From Faucicola sp032089155 (GTDB taxonomy: Bacteria > Pseudomonadota > Gammaproteobacteria > Pseudomonadales > Moraxellaceae), in the NCBI GenBank assembly GCA_032089155.1, contig DAMDEV010000050.1, forward strand, positions 1 through 16,051: DNA of 16,051 nt, given 5' to 3'. The notes beneath the pieces were generated by a model. The model did no database searches. It had not been told where the DNA came from and worked only from the letters and a program-made list of their open reading frames with translations. The translations under genes were made by a program, and so were the position numbers. Below, in pieces: positions 1 to 7,593 of the stretch; within the stretch, counting starts at the first letter, position 1; every line of letters starts with the position of its first letter.

Positions 1-20
1 GTTTGGTTGTCGGTTGTCAT
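1..20 (-). CDS. Possible 5' end of a gene running off the left edge
   Basis: An ATG on the minus strand (bases 18-20) is followed by open codons reading M-T-T-D-N-Q to the window edge. It is preceded by a purine-rich GAGAA at a plausible ribosome-binding distance. Only six codons are visible, so no product can be named. If real, the gene would be divergent from the MATE pump gene, and bases 21-419 would be a shared control region. The call rests on the start context alone and may be chance. Confidence 0.25.
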
Positions 21-419
21 TATTGTTCTCTTTTTTAGTGAATTTTTTGATTCTGTCATTATCAAAGCGGCTGGTTATCGCCACCTATGCACCAAAGCAC
101 AGGGTAAAGTTTAACAGAGTTATCGACCATAAAAGTTTGAGAATATGTGTCGTTTGTTATCTTTGTTAAAGTAAGCGGTAAAATGACCGGTGATAACGAA
201 AGATAGTTAACATTTTATTGCGATATGTTATTGAGCAATCGTTTACTATGAACGAAATTTTGCCAGAGTCGGTAGATTTTTGGCCTTTCGATACGCTTTT
301 TGTTGTTATCTAACACTGCATAAAACTTACTTATCAAGTAGGTAGTAAAAATAATTAAATTAGCCATCGTTATCATTATTATCATTAAGAAGCAATTATC
401 ATTAAGCAAATTTGACGGT
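21..419. other. AT-rich non-coding region upstream of the MATE gene
   Basis: I see no convincing gene here. The visible structure is a short hairpin at 325-343 (arms ACTTACTT and AAGTAGGT around ATC, one G-T wobble) and a run of TTATCATTA repeats just before the pump gene, listed separately. No good sigma-70 -35/-10 pair stands out. The region presumably carries the promoter for the downstream efflux gene. Confidence 0.5.
370..406 (+). repeat. Three copies of TTATCATTA just upstream of the MATE gene
   Basis: TTATCATTA occurs at 370-378, 379-387 and 396-404. The last two copies sit inside a 12-bp direct repeat, ATTATCATTAAG (378-389 and 395-406), spaced 17 bp apart. The array ends 13 bp before the ATG of the pump gene, so it lies in the leader or over the translation start region. 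It could be an operator or simply a small tandem duplication like those in other spacers of this window. Confidence 0.6.
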
Positions 420-1796
420 ATGAAAAAATCACAACAACTTCCAGATTTTAGTTCGGTCGGCACGCTATGGCGACCGTTTTTGTTTTTCTTGTTGCCTTTA
501 CTGCTGACCAACATCTTGCAATCGCTTTCAGGGACGATTAATACCATTTTTGTTGGGCAAATGCTAGGGGTACAGGCGATTGCCGCCGTATCGGTGTTTG
601 CCCCAGTGCTGTTTTTTTTGATGGCGTTTATCATCGGTATCGCTTCAGGCTCATCGATTTTGGTAGGGCAGGCTTGGGGTGCCAAAGAATTGGATTTGGT
701 CAAACGAATTACGGGCAATAGCTTTGCAATTATTTTGATATTAGGGGTAATGATTGCGATTGCGGGCAGCTTGCTCAGTCAATTGATTATTGTGCAGATG
801 GGCGTCCCTGCTGAGATTCAAGGCTTGGCAAACCGTTATGCCAAATTGATGTTGGCAGGAAGTCCGCTACTGTTTTTATTTATTGCTTATACTTCGTTAT
901 TGCGCGGGGTTGGCGATTCAGTGACGCCTCTATTTGCCGTGGGTATTTCTATTGTGATTGGGATTGTGGTGACGCCTGCGCTCATTCAAGGTTGGTTTGG
1001 GCTACCCAAGCTCGATATCCAAGCCCCTGCGATTGCGACTTTATTGTCACAGTTGTTGGTATTGCTGTTTTTGTTTTTTTATACCCGTGCCAAAAATCAC
1101 CCTTTACAAATTGATACTCAATTACTTAAATATATACGCATCCAACCTGATATCGCGCGTAAAGTGATTCGGTTGGGGTTGCCTACCGCGTTTCAGATGG
1201 TCACGGGCGCGATATCTGGCTTGGTGATTATTGGGCTGGTCAATGGCTTTGGTACCAATGCCACCGCAGCTTATGGCGCAGTCAACCAAGTGTTGAGCTA
1301 TGTGCAATTTCCTGCCATGTCGATTGCGATAGCGGCATCAATTTATGCCTCGCAAGCGATTGGCGCAGGTAAGGCGACAGCCCTAAACTGCGTCACTCGC
1401 ACTGCCATGATGACCAATCTCATTATTACGGGTGGGTTGATTGTTTTGGCGTATCTTTTTTCCCGTTATTTGATGGCGATGTTTATCACGGTCGAAGGCG
1501 TGATTGTACTGGCGCAGCAGTTATTGCACATTGTGTTATGGAGTTTGCTTTTTTTTAGCAGTGGTATGATTTTTAGTGGCATGATGCGCGCGACGGGCAT
1601 GGTGTGGCAGCCCATGTTTATCAGTATCGGCACTATCTTATTGGTAGAGATTCCCAGCGCGATTTTACTCAGTCGTCATTTTGGACTGCAAGGCATTTGG
1701 TGGGCGTATGTGGCGAACTTTATAGTGATGAGCGTCTTACAAGGCTTGTATTACCAATTTGTTTGGAAGAAAAAAGCGGTCGAGCGATTGGTATAA
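420..1796 (+). CDS. MATE family multidrug/toxin efflux transporter
   Basis: This is a 458-residue polytopic inner-membrane protein of the MATE (NorM/DinF-like) family. The family exports cationic drugs and other toxic compounds in exchange for Na+ or H+. The length is typical, and the hydrophobicity fits about twelve membrane helices in two related halves, beginning with the first helix at residues 18-38. Family-like features are the N-terminal stretch with TINTIFVGQ and the GIASGSSILVGQAWGA segment at about residues 78-93. The substrate and coupling ion cannot be read from sequence. The ATG at 420 has no strong Shine-Dalgarno sequence. The next gene on the same strand encodes a MarR regulator, a class that often controls efflux pumps, but 305 bp separate the two, so a regulatory link is only inferred. 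Confidence 0.9.
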   Translation: MKKSQQLPDFSSVGTLWRPFLFFLLPLLLTNILQSLSGTINTIFVGQMLGVQAIAAVSVFAPVLFFLMAFIIGIASGSSILVGQAWGAKELDLVKRITGNSFAIILILGVMIAIAGSLLSQLIIVQMGVPAEIQGLANRYAKLMLAGSPLLFLFIAYTSLLRGVGDSVTPLFAVGISIVIGIVVTPALIQGWFGLPKLDIQAPAIATLLSQLLVLLFLFFYTRAKNHPLQIDTQLLKYIRIQPDIARKVIRLGLPTAFQMVTGAISGLVIIGLVNGFGTNATAAYGAVNQVLSYVQFPAMSIAIAASIYASQAIGAGKATALNCVTRTAMMTNLIITGGLIVLAYLFSRYLMAMFITVEGVIVLAQQLLHIVLWSLLFFSSGMIFSGMMRATGMVWQPMFISIGTILLVEIPSAILLSRHFGLQGIWWAYVANFIVMSVLQGLYYQFVWKKKAVERLV

Positions 1797-2101
1797 GCTT
1801 GATTGTTTCTAATAGCGACTTATCCATCATTGACGAGACTATGGATATAGAGGATAGGATACTATCAAACAGGGTTGTTAAAAATTTTGTCATGGTGGCG
1901 ACCTCTATCAACCTCATCAATCAAGCCTAATGAATTAAAGGAAGCAAACAGAAGCAATCAAAGTTATCTTTAATCAGCGGGCTATAATCAACAGACTATA
2001 ATCAATGCACTATGCAGAGTTTTGCTGAGCAACTGGTATGGGAAATGCAAGCTTTTGGCTATACTGTGAAATAAATCATCTGACAAAAGTAAGCCATCTC
2101 T
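1797..2101. other. Spacer between the MATE and MarR genes, with short direct repeats
   Basis: No gene is supported in these 305 bases. CTATAATCAA is repeated at 1982-1991 and 1996-2005 (14-bp period), and GAAGCAA is repeated with a 10-bp period near 1940-1960. A TATACT at 2060-2065 resembles a -10 box for the MarR gene, but there is no convincing -35 box at 16-18 bp. A 9-bp inverted repeat (1797-1805 and 1918-1926) is too widely spaced to be an obvious terminator. No T-tailed hairpin was found after the pump gene. Confidence 0.45.
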
Positions 2102-2668
2102 ATGCCGACACCGACTATTGCTCACAACACCCATACGCCAAACTTAGATAGCGACAGTGAGATGTCGCTGTATCATTATCTTGCAGCGGCAGCGCTTGAC
2201 ATCCCAACCGGCAATCATGCCTATCTCACTTACAAGCTTGACGTCATCAAAATCCTTGTGCTCAATGCCGCCGAGCCATTGTACCGTAAAGCTTGCGGGC
2301 TGCGAGTCAAAGAAATACGTCTACTTAGACTGATTCATGATTACCCAAATATCACTTCAAGCGAACTTAAAGTAAAATTGGTACTGGATAAAACGCTATT
2401 ATCCAAATATTTAGCAGGGCTTGAGCAGCGCGGTATGATAGAAAAAATTCCCGATAAACAAGATAACCGTATTCAGCAGCTACGCTTGACGGCGGCAGGT
2501 GAGGAGGTGTGGCAAACTTGTGAGACGATTGGTCGCGGGCTTGAAGCAAAGTTTTTTCATCAGATGAGCGGGCAGGAATGGGATCAACTGCATCGTCTGC
2601 TTGATAAAGCCTTGAATTCATTAACGGATTGGCACAGCCAAGCCACATCCGATGGCTACCAAATCTAA
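2102..2668 (+). CDS. MarR-family transcriptional regulator
   Basis: This 188-residue cytoplasmic protein has a MarR-type winged helix-turn-helix. Residues 66-82 (GLRVKEIRLLRLIHDYP) and 84-114 (helix-turn-helix, with TSSELKVKL then LLSKYLAGLEQRGMIEK) match the DNA-binding core. PDKQDNR at 118-124 is the wing, with the usual D-x-R pair (D121, R123). MarR proteins bind DNA as dimers and usually repress nearby genes until a small ligand releases them. The first 40 or so residues are a poorly conserved extension. An alternative start is Met21 (base 2162); neither start has a clear ribosome-binding site, so the N-terminus is uncertain. The MATE pump upstream is the natural candidate target. The last codons and the stop lie in a 16-bp tandem repeat. 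Confidence 0.88.
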   Translation: MPTPTIAHNTHTPNLDSDSEMSLYHYLAAAALDIPTGNHAYLTYKLDVIKILVLNAAEPLYRKACGLRVKEIRLLRLIHDYPNITSSELKVKLVLDKTLLSKYLAGLEQRGMIEKIPDKQDNRIQQLRLTAAGEEVWQTCETIGRGLEAKFFHQMSGQEWDQLHRLLDKALNSLTDWHSQATSDGYQI

Positions 2669-2709
2669 TAGCTACCAAGTCTTATGGCTACCCAATCTGT
2701 TGGCTAAGA
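2652..2709 (+). repeat. 16-bp degenerate tandem repeat over the marR-like stop codon
   Basis: Three full units (ATGGCTACCAAATCTA, ATAGCTACCAAGTCTT, ATGGCTACCCAATCTG) lie at 2652-2667, 2668-2683 and 2684-2699, followed by a partial unit beginning TTGGCTAAGA. The array includes the last codons and stop of the MarR gene and the last codons of the convergent channel gene. It is the whole 35-bp gap between the two genes. The divergence between units points to an old slippage duplication. Confidence 0.8.
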
Positions 2710-3360
2710 GGCGCTTTTTTTCCAACCGGGTAAATGATAATTAAACGCCAGCGCGGCAATACGCAGCCCTGTGGTAGTGATGGTACTGATAAACATAATC
2801 ACCCAAGCGGCAAGCGAGCTGTAAACTGCCAAAATCGCATACACCCAGCCGCCAACCAACGCACACATGGCATACGGACGATGGTCAAAAAACGCGGTGG
2901 GCATCTCACCACAGGCGATATCACGCATCACCCCGCCAAATACCCCAGTAATAATCCCCATGATGACTGATACCGCCATCGGCATACCGCTTGCCAGTGA
3001 CGCTTGTACCCCAGAGGCGACAAACAAGCCCAATCCTAACGCATCTGCCAATTGAATCGCCGCAGGGGTGATACGAAACGGGCGGCGGCTATTGACTAGC
3101 ATCACCACAATACAAAGCGCAAACACCAACCATAACATCAGCTCTTGAGACACCCAAAAAAATGGACGCCGCTCTAGCAAAATATCACGCAGCGTGCCAC
3201 CCCCATACGCCGATAAAAATCCCAGCACCGCTACCCCAAACATATCCATACGTTTGCGCACGCCTGCTAAGATACCTGACAAGGCAAAAGCAATCGTGCC
3301 GATGACTTCTACGGCGATTCTGAGTGATTCACCCCAAGGTGCCAAATCAGTTAGCTGCAT
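2704..3360 (-). CDS. TRIC-type/YadS-like (UPF0126) trimeric intracellular cation channel family membrane protein
   Basis: This small inner-membrane protein is of the bacterial TRIC/UPF0126 family, whose members form trimeric monovalent-cation channels. Using ATG 3360 it has 218 residues and about seven membrane helices. It shows the family's internal duplication: GGGTLRD at 53-59 and GGVMRD at 142-147, each in a glycine-rich helix break that lines the pore in known structures. The frame extends upstream to a TTG at 3378, but ATG 3360 gives the normal family N-terminus. Neither start has a good ribosome-binding site. The physiological ion and role are not known from sequence. It is convergent with the MarR gene and lies 303 bp downstream of the Anbu gene on the same strand, so co-transcription with that operon is possible but not shown. 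Confidence 0.87.
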   Translation of the reverse strand: MQLTDLAPWGESLRIAVEVIGTIAFALSGILAGVRKRMDMFGVAVLGFLSAYGGGTLRDILLERRPFFWVSQELMLWLVFALCIVVMLVNSRRPFRITPAAIQLADALGLGLFVASGVQASLASGMPMAVSVIMGIITGVFGGVMRDIACGEMPTAFFDHRPYAMCALVGGWVYAILAVYSSLAAWVIMFISTITTTGLRIAALAFNYHLPGWKKSAS

Positions 3361-3449
3361 AGCATAAAAACCAAACAATCATAAAAAATCATATGATAGC
3401 ACACCCACCAAAATTACCGCCTAGCAAAAACCCAAGGTATTTGCATTAT

Positions 3450-3487
3450 CTATGGCAAGGCAATTGAACTATAGCAAAACAATTGAC
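3450..3487 (+). repeat. 19-bp imperfect tandem duplication
   Basis: Two adjacent 19-bp units, at 3450-3468 and 3469-3487, agree at 15 of 19 positions. Both read CTAT-purine-GCAA at the start and CAATTGA near the end. The repeat lies upstream of the channel gene and may overlap its promoter region. Confidence 0.7.
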
Positions 3488-3548
3488 TAGGATTAGTCGA
3501 TATAGATGGGAGCGCATTATGTCTCAAGAGCGGTATATGCCAGAAACG

Positions 3549-3599
3549 CTATAACCAAAAGCACGGCATAACCAAAAACGCGGTATAAATGGACAGGCG
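3549..3599 (+). repeat. 17-bp degenerate tandem repeat, three units
   Basis: The units CTATAACCAAAAGCACG (3549-3565), GCATAACCAAAAACGCG (3566-3582) and GTATAAATGGACAGGCG (3583-3599) follow each other with an exact 17-bp period. The first two share ATAACCAAAA. The third is more diverged, keeping only TATAA and the GCG end. Confidence 0.7.
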
Positions 3600-3663
3600 A
3601 GGACACAGTGAAGAACCTGCTAGATGGCTTGGTGTGAGTTGATTTCTAACTGTGTGACAGTTG

Positions 3664-4401
3664 CTATTGCCAATAACTCATCGGTGAGTCTTCAAGTTCA
3701 TTCAGAATTTTTCTCAGTCCATCTGACCAGTGTTGGCGGATGCTGGCAAAGTATTCATCGTTTTCATCAATGCGATACCCTTGTGGCATCTGTAAGCTGT
3801 CATTGTGATAGACCAACACATCAATGGGCATACCGACGGATAGGTTGGAGCGGATGGTTGAATCAAAAGAAATCAAAATGGCTCGCATCGCTGATTTGAG
3901 TGATGCGTCATAATTCATGGAACGGTCTAAAATAGGTTTGCCGTATTTACTTTCACCTAACTGGAAAAAAGGCGTATCGGTCGTTGCTCTGATGCAATTG
4001 CCTTCAGGGTAGATAAAATAAATTTCGGGGGATTGCCCCTTGATTTGCCCACCCAAAATAAAACTGCTTCTAAACTTGGTATCCGTTTCTTGTGCAATGG
4101 TTTGGGCATGGATGGTGGTTTCTCGCAGGCACTCACCCACCAATTGCGCGGCATCATACAGGGTAGGGACGGTATGCAAATTACGCTCTTGCGCAAGTTT
4201 GATGGCGTTATCTAATTTGGTAAATACCGCTTGTGACGTAGCCAAGTTGCCTGCGGTTTGTAGCACCAAAAACCGCTCGCCTTCAATGCCGTATTGATAC
4301 ATTTTGCGAAACATCGATACTTGGTCTACGCCCGCATTGGTGCGAGTATCACTGGCGAAAATCATCCCGTCTTTGAGTCTGATACCCACACAATAGGTCA
4401 T
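3664..4401 (-). CDS. Anbu: proteasome/HslV-like threonine peptidase (proteasome-type protease)
   Basis: This 245-residue N-terminal nucleophile hydrolase belongs to the Anbu (ancestral beta subunit, bacterial proteasome homologue) family. The protein begins M-T-Y-C-V-G; removal of Met exposes the catalytic Thr (T2 here). GMIFASDTRTNAGVD (12-26) supplies Asp18, and FRK (31-33) supplies the candidate lysine, matching the Thr1/Asp17/Lys33 triad of proteasomal subunits. Other family blocks are FLVLQTAGNLATSQ (44-57) and SFILGGQIKGQ (113-123). There is no prodomain, as usual for Anbu. No partner unfoldase such as HslU or Mpa is nearby. A good AAGGA ribosome-binding site precedes the ATG. It is the last gene of a three-gene operon with a transglutaminase-like protein and a fused ATP-grasp/alpha-E protein, the standard Anbu neighbourhood. 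Its substrate is unknown. Confidence 0.93.
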   Translation of the reverse strand: MTYCVGIRLKDGMIFASDTRTNAGVDQVSMFRKMYQYGIEGERFLVLQTAGNLATSQAVFTKLDNAIKLAQERNLHTVPTLYDAAQLVGECLRETTIHAQTIAQETDTKFRSSFILGGQIKGQSPEIYFIYPEGNCIRATTDTPFFQLGESKYGKPILDRSMNYDASLKSAMRAILISFDSTIRSNLSVGMPIDVLVYHNDSLQMPQGYRIDENDEYFASIRQHWSDGLRKILNELEDSPMSYWQ

Positions 4402-4413
4402 GGTTGTTCCTTT

Positions 4414-4443
4414 TTTAGCAAATACTGGTTTAGCAAATATTGG
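4414..4443 (+). repeat. 15-bp tandem duplication between the Anbu and transglutaminase genes
   Basis: TTTAGCAAATACTGG (4414-4428) is followed directly by TTTAGCAAATATTGG (4429-4443), with 14 of 15 bases identical. It fills half of the 60-bp gap between the two operon genes, just upstream of the Anbu ribosome-binding site. Confidence 0.85.
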
Positions 4444-4461
4444 TGAATCAATAGTGGTAAA

Positions 4462-5313
4462 TCACTGCTGCGCTGCAAACTGCGCGTTAAGCTGCGGTAT
4501 GTACTGGGGGCTTGTAGATACCATGACTTGACTATACAGTCGCTCGTCACCGCCCCCTGTTCTCACCCCGCGCACTGGCGCCGCATCGGCATAGTCACGC
4601 CCAAAGGCGATGTAAACATGGCAATTGGGGGTAAAATGTTGGTTAGAGATATCAAAGGTGTACCAATTACCCGCAAGCCAAACTTCTGCCCATGCATGGC
4701 TTGCCATATGCGCTTGGGTCGCTTCATAAATATAACCTGATACATAGCGCGCTGCAATGCCTTTATCCCGTAGCAGCGCCAAAAATACATGGGTATGGTC
4801 TTGGCACACCCCAGCCGCCATCGCAAACGCTTGCTCTGCTGTGGTGCCGACATGGGTCACGCTTTTGGTATAGGGCATTTTATCGAGCAAGTCTTTTGCC
4901 AATGACTTGAGGATAGTTAACTGGGCATCGATGTCCTCACTTTGCAAAAACTGCTCAAGCGTGTCATGGGCAAATTCACGCATGGCTTCGGAGCATTGGG
5001 TCAGCTTGGTGGGTACGGCAAAAATCTGATACGGCACTTGCTGATTATCAGGGATAAATAAGGTATCAGCGTTAATTTCTACTTCGCCAAAGGCTTGAAT
5101 TTGCAAATTGTTGTGCGGTTCGTGACGGCTTAGGGTGAGCCATTGGTTGCCAAAGCCGTCCGTTTGCATTTGTGCAACTTTAGGCAGCATCACTTGCCAG
5201 TTATGGATGGTTTGGTGGGGCAGTGTCATCGGCGTCATGCGGATGTATTGCACACTGCGTAAGGCAAGTTGTTCATAAAAATAATTGGTTTGGTGGCTGA
5301 TTATAAGTCTCAT
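4462..5313 (-). CDS. Transglutaminase-like cysteine protease of the Anbu operon
   Basis: This 283-residue protein has a bacterial transglutaminase N-terminal beta domain (about 1-95, starting MRLIISHQTNYFYEQ) and a transglutaminase-core papain-like domain (about 150-225). The catalytic triad is visible: Cys170 in AAGVCQDHTH, His206 in ASHAWAEVWL and Asp221 in YTFDISN. The C-terminal RGVRTGGGDERL block (248-259) is also typical of the family. In bacteria this class more often acts as a peptidase or deamidase than as a crosslinker. No signal peptide is seen, so it should be cytoplasmic like its neighbours. It lies 60 bp downstream of the ATP-grasp fusion and 60 bp upstream of Anbu, consistent with one transcript. 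It plausibly cleaves or exchanges an amide made by the ATP-grasp enzyme; that is inference from operon context. Confidence 0.92.
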   Translation of the reverse strand: MRLIISHQTNYFYEQLALRSVQYIRMTPMTLPHQTIHNWQVMLPKVAQMQTDGFGNQWLTLSRHEPHNNLQIQAFGEVEINADTLFIPDNQQVPYQIFAVPTKLTQCSEAMREFAHDTLEQFLQSEDIDAQLTILKSLAKDLLDKMPYTKSVTHVGTTAEQAFAMAAGVCQDHTHVFLALLRDKGIAARYVSGYIYEATQAHMASHAWAEVWLAGNWYTFDISNQHFTPNCHVYIAFGRDYADAAPVRGVRTGGGDERLYSQVMVSTSPQYIPQLNAQFAAQQ

Positions 5314-5373
5314 TGTGCTCTCACTAACTGCTTATTTTTGTCAAAATGATGGTAGTCATCTAATAGATTTGGC

Positions 5374-7524
5374 TTATACACCTTGCTGTAAAATATTTGA
5401 AAACGCGCACGATAGTGACTGAAAATCTTTGGGTTGATTAGACTTTAACAGTTGATTGACCAATCGATCCAGCTCACGCCAGCGGGTGTTTTCTGGCAAG
5501 GTGTTAACAACCTCTTTAAGTTTTTGCACGCACTCACGGCAATCTTTTTTCATCAATATATGACAGTCCAGCGATTCAAAACACTGTCCGAGTTGCCAAA
5601 ACGTGACCACAATCGGGTTTTCTTGTTGCATCGACGCATTGCAGGCATAGAGCTGTAGGCTGGCAGCACGGTACGCTCCCGTATTGGCTAACCGTTTGAT
5701 GAGGTTATAAAGTTCAGCCGTATCCTTACCAATAACGCCTTTGACGTCTTGGACATTTTGCTCGATAAAGCCAATGGTTTCGGGCACCTTTTTGTTGGCA
5801 AGATAGTCATACAAGGCATCGGCATCGGCTGAAATCGGCAAGCCAAGATTGTGCACGATGGCATCGACATCTGTTTGGCTGCACTGGTCATTTGACAGGC
5901 GTGTAATGATTTGTTCATAGTAGCGTAAGCGCTCACTGTATCGACCTAGCCACACTAAGTAGCTCGCTGTTGATAACAGTAAAATTAAGCGATTATGGTT
6001 GATATTTTCATACGCCAATAAAGTCGATGATTGCGATTTTCGTTCATGGTTGGTTTGAATGGTGCCCAAATGAGCGGTGCCTTGTTTGCCGCTGAGTTTG
6101 CCATTGACGGTATCGACCACCCAAGTGTCTTTTACCCCGCCGCCTTGGGATGAGTTGACTACCAATGAGCCTTCGGTCATTGCCACCCGTGTCAATCCGC
6201 CAGGTACAATATCCACTGTACCATCACCATGTGACAACACAAAAGGACGCAAATCAATATGGCGCGGTGCGATGCCACTGGCAACCGCGGTTGGGTTGGT
6301 GGACAGGCTAATGGTCGGCTGGGCAATAAACCCTGCCGGGTTGTCTAGTAAGCGTTTGCGGTAAGCGGCAATTTGCTCTTTGCTTGACGTCGGTCCTATC
6401 AGCATCCCATAACCTCCCGAGCCCTGCGTTTCTTTAATCACCAACTCTGGCATATGGTCGAGCACATATGCCAACTCATCGGCATCACTGCATTGATAGG
6501 TTTGCACATTGGGTAAAATCGGTTTTTCACCCAAATAATACTCAATTATCTTGGGTACAAACGGATAAAGGCTTTTATCGTCAGCAATCCCTGTGCCTGG
6601 GGCGTTGGTTATTACTACATTACCTGCGCGATACGCACTCATCAGCCCTGACACCCCCAAGATTGAATCAGGTAAAAACGCCAACGGATCCAAAAATGGG
6701 TCATCAATACGGCGATAAATCACATCCACTTGTACCTTGCCGCGTACCCCTTGGATGTAGACATGGTTGTTTTCTACAATCAAATCATAGCCATGCACCA
6801 AGGGCACATTCATCTCACGCGCCAAAAACGCATGCTCATAATACGCACTGTTAAAACGTCCTGGGGTGAGTACCACGATTTGTGGGTCGTATTTGTTGGT
6901 GGTACTTGATAGACACGCCTTTAACCGTTTTGGATAGTCCGCCACCGGCAACACTGATTGAGATTGGTACAGTTTGCTTAGTAGGGTTTGCGATACATTG
7001 CGGCTCTCAAGCATATAAGAGACGCCAGAAGGGGTGCGTAAGTTGTCCTCAAGCACACAATATTGTCCGTGCTGGTCGCGAATCAAATCAATGCCGCTGA
7101 TATGGGCATAGACGGGTTTATCCAAGTTGATACCCAGCATCCACGGCTCGTAGCCACTGTTTTTAAACACAAACTCGCTTGGCACAATGCCTTCTTTGAC
7201 AATCGTCTGTTCGTGATAAATATCATGGATAAATTGATTGAGCGCGCGAATACGTTGTTGGCAGCCTTGTTCCATGACTTGCCATTCTTGGATGTCAATG
7301 ATGCGCGGGATGATATCAAAAGGTATCATGCGCTCAATGTTGCTGGCATCGCTATACACAGTGAAGGTCACGCCGCGGCGATAAAAAATATCCGATGCTT
7401 GGTTATTCAAACTAATTAACGTGTCTGAATTCATCTCTTGAAGCCAAGCACCCACCTGTTGTGCCGAGTTTCTATATTGCCCATCGGCGAGTTGCAGTTC
7501 ATCAAATGCTTTGGCAATTGGCAT
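5374..7524 (-). CDS. Circularly permuted type 2 ATP-grasp protein fused to an alpha-E-like domain
   Basis: This is the first gene of the Anbu operon: 716 residues from ATG 7524. The frame has an earlier ATG at 7542, but the AAGGAG at 7531-7536 lies six bases before ATG 7524 and is an ideal ribosome-binding site for it. Counting from ATG 7542, residues 40-478 form the circularly permuted ATP-grasp domain: LEDNLRTPSGVSYM (164-177), APGTGIADDKSLYPFVP (314-330), VIKETQGSGGYGMLIGP (368-384, nucleotide-binding Lys) and LVVNSSQGGGVKDTW (460-474). Such enzymes are predicted amide or peptide ligases. A short linker then leads to about 200 residues resembling alpha-E, a helical domain that is usually a separate protein of about 300 residues. 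YLVWLGRYSERLRYYEQI (528-545) is its hallmark start, whereas a second motif appears decayed (FWQLGQCFES, 648-657). Both the fusion and the short helical part are noteworthy. Confidence 0.9.
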   Translation of the reverse strand: MPIAKAFDELQLADGQYRNSAQQVGAWLQEMNSDTLISLNNQASDIFYRRGVTFTVYSDASNIERMIPFDIIPRIIDIQEWQVMEQGCQQRIRALNQFIHDIYHEQTIVKEGIVPSEFVFKNSGYEPWMLGINLDKPVYAHISGIDLIRDQHGQYCVLEDNLRTPSGVSYMLESRNVSQTLLSKLYQSQSVLPVADYPKRLKACLSSTTNKYDPQIVVLTPGRFNSAYYEHAFLAREMNVPLVHGYDLIVENNHVYIQGVRGKVQVDVIYRRIDDPFLDPLAFLPDSILGVSGLMSAYRAGNVVITNAPGTGIADDKSLYPFVPKIIEYYLGEKPILPNVQTYQCSDADELAYVLDHMPELVIKETQGSGGYGMLIGPTSSKEQIAAYRKRLLDNPAGFIAQPTISLSTNPTAVASGIAPRHIDLRPFVLSHGDGTVDIVPGGLTRVAMTEGSLVVNSSQGGGVKDTWVVDTVNGKLSGKQGTAHLGTIQTNHERKSQSSTLLAYENINHNRLILLLSTASYLVWLGRYSERLRYYEQIITRLSNDQCSQTDVDAIVHNLGLPISADADALYDYLANKKVPETIGFIEQNVQDVKGVIGKDTAELYNLIKRLANTGAYRAASLQLYACNASMQQENPIVVTFWQLGQCFESLDCHILMKKDCRECVQKLKEVVNTLPENTRWRELDRLVNQLLKSNQPKDFQSLSCAFSNILQQGV

Positions 7525-7593
7525 TATTGGCTCCTTATTCATGACAAAAGATAGAATAGTTTTTGCCTCACGATGGCAGTCATTTTTTGAAAA

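Larger units (their letters stand above)
3361..3663. other. Non-coding spacer between the Anbu and channel genes
   Basis: No gene is supported here. The stretch is dominated by short imperfect tandem repeats (3450-3487 and 3549-3599, listed separately). A 6-bp hairpin (AACTGT-GTG-ACAGTT, 3648-3662) sits immediately after the Anbu stop codon but lacks a T-tract on the minus strand, so it is not a convincing intrinsic terminator. Confidence 0.5.

Noticed and set aside
215..718. Minus-strand open frame of 167 codons overlapping the MATE gene start
   Set aside because: It is antisense to a strong MATE coding region, has no recognisable domain and its upper half is a frame shadow.
1797..1926. Inverted repeat GCTTGATTG / CAATCAAGC after the MATE gene
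   Set aside because: The arms are 112 bp apart, with no T-tract and no element between them, so chance is the simpler explanation.
1604..1930. Plus-strand open frame overlapping the MATE 3' end
   Set aside because: It lies in another frame of the MATE gene for most of its length and has no domain or ribosome-binding site.
3648..3662. Hairpin AACTGT-GTG-ACAGTT after the Anbu stop
   Set aside because: The stem is short and there is no T-run on the minus strand, so it is not called as a terminator.
6468..6854. Plus-strand open frame inside the ATP-grasp gene
   Set aside because: It is antisense to well-conserved ATP-grasp motifs and shows a composition typical of a shadow frame.
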